8,798 nt of DNA from an uncultured Pseudomonadota bacterium. GTDB lineage: Bacteria; Myxococcota_A; UBA9042; CAIXZC01. The stretch is from positions 1 through 8,798 of the forward strand of contig CALGBT010000217.1 in the NCBI GenBank assembly GCA_937884235.1, written 5' to 3'. How positions within the stretch are numbered: position 1 is the first letter of the stretch; each line of letters opens with the position of its first letter. Under the pieces are notes generated by a model. It did no database searches. It was not told where the DNA came from and worked only from the letters and a program-made list of their open reading frames with translations. A program made the position numbers and the translations under genes. Shown in pieces: positions 6,640-8,798 of the stretch.

Positions 6640-7848
6640 TCAGACGACGATTCCGCAGTTTCGCCACATTGCATAGAGCGATTCAAATGACCACCGGGCA
6701 GCAGTCTTTCGGGCCTCCTCACTGAGGCGGCGGCAAAGGGCTGGTTGTTTCTGGAGGTGGCTGATGAGAGTGGCCAGGGTGGCGGTGTCGCCCGGGGGAA
6801 AGAGGAGACCGTTGCGGCTATTCTCGATGAGGTCAGGCATGCCGCCACTGGCAGAGACGATGGGTACGAGTCCGGCGGCCATACCCTCGAGGAGGGTCCG
6901 AGGGGAGCCCTCCTCGTGAGGAGGGGCATGGCCCGCTGCCGGGGATGTCAGGGACCGTGAAGGGATAATCAGGGCGTCGTGCTGGGCGTAGAGTTCGGGG
7001 AGTCGTCCAAAGCTGACCTCGCCCAGGAATTGGACTCGTGAAGTGAGTCCGTGCGCTTGGGAGAACTGCCGTGCCGTGGCCAGACCTGGCCCGTCTCCGG
7101 CAAGGGTGAGGTGGGCATCGGGCACGTGGCGAAGGGCCTCGAGCAGAATCTCGGCCCCCTTGATGGGCACGAAGCGGCCGACGAAGAGCAGGCGCAACGG
7201 CGGTCGATAAAGGCGCACTACTGAGGCCCCGTGGCGCGGCGGTGCGGGCATGGGATGAATGGTCTGGCTTGGAGTGATGAGCCCCGAGCTGCCAGTCGCA
7301 TTCAGAAAGGTCTCGGCGATGGTGCGGCTGACGAAGTGCAGGTGGTCTGTGCCAGCCAGTAGGGCTCGGGTGAGTGATTCCGATGACACGAGCGAATCCA
7401 GCAGGCGAGCCCCGGCCCCGTGCTCAATGAGGAGATGCTTGAAGCTGACATGGGGGCGCAGCAATGAAGCCAGGAGGCCCATGGGCAGTGCCCAGTTGGA
7501 GATAACCAACTCGGCCCAGGATGAGCGTCGCAGCAATTGCCAGGAAAGGGCTGTCAGCGCCGGGACCACTTCCATGGCGCGCCAGGGCTGCTGGCGCAAG
7601 GTCTCCAGGACGCCGAAGCGGCCGAAGAGGGACCCCTGGGCTGCCCGCCATTGCAGCGGGTACCCAACCCGGTGGACTGAGACGCCGCTGCTGGCTTCTC
7701 GAGGCAACGCCTTGGTCCCGGGGTGTGGCGTGAGCACCAGGACCCGGTGCATTCGGGAGGCCAGGCTCTCAGCGAGGTCATGGACGAAGCGGCCCCGATA
7801 GTCCGCTCGATTGGCCGGGTACGAGGTGGAGAGAACAAGGATGTTCAT
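6640..7848 (-). CDS. GT4-family glycosyltransferase
   Basis: This 402-residue protein is a retaining, GT-B-fold glycosyltransferase of family GT4 (Glycos_transf_1 type). It probably moves a sugar from a nucleotide donor onto a glycan or lipid acceptor at the cytoplasmic face of the membrane. The N-terminal domain starts M-N-I-L-V-L-S-T-S-Y-P (1-11) with a typical acceptor-side loop R-G-R-F-V-H-D-L (18-25). The C-terminal donor domain has L-L-F-V-G-R-F-V-P-I-K-G (220-231, with Arg225 and Lys230 placed to hold the diphosphate), L-T-L-A-G-D-G-P (247-254), and the E-x7-E motif (Glu313 to Glu321) in E-G-S-P-R-T-L-L-E-G-M-A-A-G. Donor and acceptor cannot be read from sequence. The ATG overlaps the upstream GT2 stop as ATGA, so the two are probably translationally coupled. 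Its stop faces the lipoprotein stop 5 bases away. Confidence 0.94.
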   Translation of the reverse strand: MNILVLSTSYPANRADYRGRFVHDLAESLASRMHRVLVLTPHPGTKALPREASSGVSVHRVGYPLQWRAAQGSLFGRFGVLETLRQQPWRAMEVVPALTALSWQLLRRSSWAELVISNWALPMGLLASLLRPHVSFKHLLIEHGAGARLLDSLVSSESLTRALLAGTDHLHFVSRTIAETFLNATGSSGLITPSQTIHPMPAPPRHGASVVRLYRPPLRLLFVGRFVPIKGAEILLEALRHVPDAHLTLAGDGPGLATARQFSQAHGLTSRVQFLGEVSFGRLPELYAQHDALIIPSRSLTSPAAGHAPPHEEGSPRTLLEGMAAGLVPIVSASGGMPDLIENSRNGLLFPPGDTATLATLISHLQKQPALCRRLSEEARKTAARWSFESLYAMWRNCGIVV

Positions 7849-8654
7849 CGCCGGTTTCCGGTTGCCTCGACATCATCAGGAGAGAGGGAAGGGTGGCGAT
7901 AGTCTGGGCTGGAGCCGATGGTTGAAGTTGAATGGAGTTGCTCACGCCACTTCCGCAAGACCCACGCTCGCAGCAGTACCCAGCTAAGTGGTAGCACGGC
8001 GTACAGCGGCCGGATGCCGGAGTTCTCGCCGGCATAGATGGGTCGCACCGGCACCTGGGCAACACGACCGCCGGAGCTGTGGACGTGGGCGAGGAAATCG
8101 TTGGGGAAGCCATAGCGGGGATAGACGCTGGCAAAGTTGATGCGCTGGAGCAGGCCGGCGCTGGCCGCGGTGTATCCGCTCTGGGAATCGATGATCTCGG
8201 GAAAACCGGAGGCCCGTCGGGTCAGCAAGGAGAGCGCAGCATTGCCCACGAGTCGCATGGCCGGCATAGTGCGCCAGATGGCGGGGTGGGCGAAGCGGTT
8301 GCCCTTTGCGTAGTCTGCTTTGTCGGTGCACAGCGGTTCCAGCAGGGCCGGTAGGTCAGCGGGGTCCATCTGGCCATCTCCGCCCATGACAACTGCTACG
8401 TCGAGCCCTAGCCGCAACACTTCCCGGTAGCCGGTGAGAATCGCTCCACCCACTCCCAGGTTGCTGCGGTGGCGCAGCAGGAGTACTCGCAGGTCTGGAT
8501 GCTCTTTCACCCGGGTGGCAGTAGTGTCCTGGCTGGCATCGTCCACAACAATGACCCGGTCCACCCAATCCGGAATGCCGGAGAGGGTTGCATCAATGTG
8601 CTCAGCTTCGTTGTGGGCTGGGATGACTACTCCCACGGTGAGGCCACAAAACAT
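7845..8654 (-). CDS. GT2-family (polyprenyl-phosphate sugar transferase-like) glycosyltransferase
   Basis: This 269-residue protein is a GT-A-fold inverting glycosyltransferase of family GT2, closest in pattern to dolichyl/undecaprenyl-phosphate mannosyl- or glucosyltransferases. Landmarks are V-V-I-P-A-H-N-E (9-16), V-I-V-V-D-D-A-S-Q-D-T-T (34-45), N-L-G-V-G-G-A-I (65-72), the metal/donor motif G-G-D-G-Q-M-D-P (91-98), D-S-Q-S-G-Y (156-161), Y-G-F-P-N-D (181-186), and Y-A-G-E-N-S-G-I-R-P (207-216). After these comes a hydrophobic segment (about 216-233) that may associate with the membrane, then a basic W-R-E-Q and a polar tail. It lacks the multi-helix membrane domain of GtrB-type proteins. 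ATG 8654 has AGGAG 5 bases upstream (8660-8664). The gene overlaps the downstream GT4 gene by four bases and probably supplies or acts with the same lipid-linked sugar. The exact sugar is unknown. Confidence 0.94.
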   Translation of the reverse strand: MFCGLTVGVVIPAHNEAEHIDATLSGIPDWVDRVIVVDDASQDTTATRVKEHPDLRVLLLRHRSNLGVGGAILTGYREVLRLGLDVAVVMGGDGQMDPADLPALLEPLCTDKADYAKGNRFAHPAIWRTMPAMRLVGNAALSLLTRRASGFPEIIDSQSGYTAASAGLLQRINFASVYPRYGFPNDFLAHVHSSGGRVAQVPVRPIYAGENSGIRPLYAVLPLSWVLLRAWVLRKWREQLHSTSTIGSSPDYRHPSLSPDDVEATGNRR

Positions 8655-8662
8655 GACGACTC

Positions 8663-8798
8663 CTACTTGCAGCGGTCGTCACTATTATCGCATTTGAATC
8701 GTACGTGCAAGTGATGTCTGTGGCCTGCCGCGTGGCGAATGACCCCCCGTCGTTCGTGGGCTCCGAGGGGGGCTTCGAACAGCTCGCTGAGGTCCTCC
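8663..8798. other. Window-edge region with ambiguous partial reading frames
   Basis: Two opposed frames with the same codon boundaries are open here. On the minus strand one runs in from beyond the window and stops with TAG at 8663-8665. That stop overlaps the GT2 ribosome site, as the lipoprotein stop does before ribH. Its last residues (R-F-K-C-D-N-S-D-D-R-C-K) are odd and sit on the promoter-like AT-rich stretch. On the plus strand, ATG 8714 (or GTG 8711) opens a frame to the edge with very high GC in third positions, but without a ribosome site. I cannot decide between a same-strand upstream gene tail and a divergent gene start. Confidence 0.3.
8684..8710 (-). promoter_or_regulatory. Candidate extended -10 promoter of the glycosyltransferase pair
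   Basis: On the minus strand TGC precedes GATAAT (8684-8689), an extended -10 with 5 of 6 consensus bases. TTGCAC (8705-8710) stands 15 bases upstream as a poor -35. The stretch is more AT-rich than its surroundings. Transcription would start about 20 bases before the GT2 ATG. The alternative is that an upstream gene reads through. Confidence 0.4.

Noticed and set aside
7851..7861. CCGG-TTT-CCGG mini-palindrome just before the GT4 start
   Set aside because: A 4-base stem with a 3-base loop is expected by chance in GC-rich sequence and lies inside the GT2 coding region.

Overview
The window is a gene-dense stretch of a GC-rich (roughly 60%) Gram-negative-type bacterial chromosome. Two proteins begin with lipoprotein signal peptides. 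The riboflavin synthase / lumazine synthase / nusB cluster and the stand-alone M17-N-like domain protein suggest a deltaproteobacterial lineage (Myxococcota, Bradymonadota or similar), but this is inference from gene content. No rRNA, tRNA, CRISPR array, insertion sequence or phage gene was seen. No gene-free gap exceeds 150 bases.

Layout. (1) Bases 2-1294 (+): a large uncharacterised protein, probably missing its N-terminus at the window edge, with a weak kinase-like D-L-R-P-R-N motif. (2) Bases 1325-5310 (-): a tight five-gene cluster, in transcription order ribE (riboflavin synthase), a 566-residue lipoprotein, ribH (lumazine synthase), nusB, and a protein made only of an M17 aminopeptidase N-terminal-like domain. 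Spacers are 1, 10, 17 and 31 bases, so one transcript is likely. (3) Bases 5311-5452: a 142-base divergent intergenic region with one candidate promoter per direction. (4) Bases 5453-6634 (+): an uncharacterised 393-residue lipoprotein. (5) Bases 6640-8654 (-): a two-gene glycosyltransferase unit, a GT2 polyprenyl-phosphate-type enzyme followed by a GT4 enzyme, joined by an ATGA overlap. (6) Bases 8655-8798: a candidate extended -10 promoter and ambiguous partial reading frames at the window edge.

How the genes work together. RibH condenses the ribityl-aminouracil with a four-carbon phosphate to form lumazine, and RibE dismutates lumazine to riboflavin. The other riboflavin genes (ribD, ribBA) are not in the window. 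NusB is an antitermination and rRNA-transcription factor that often neighbours ribH. The two glycosyltransferases probably act one after another on a surface glycan or lipid-linked sugar.

The most unusual item is the lipoprotein between ribE and ribH. Its middle part reads like a CHAT/caspase-fold domain that keeps the cysteine motif (L-A-G-C-E-T, Cys300) but appears to have lost the usual histidine (G-Q where G-H-G is expected).
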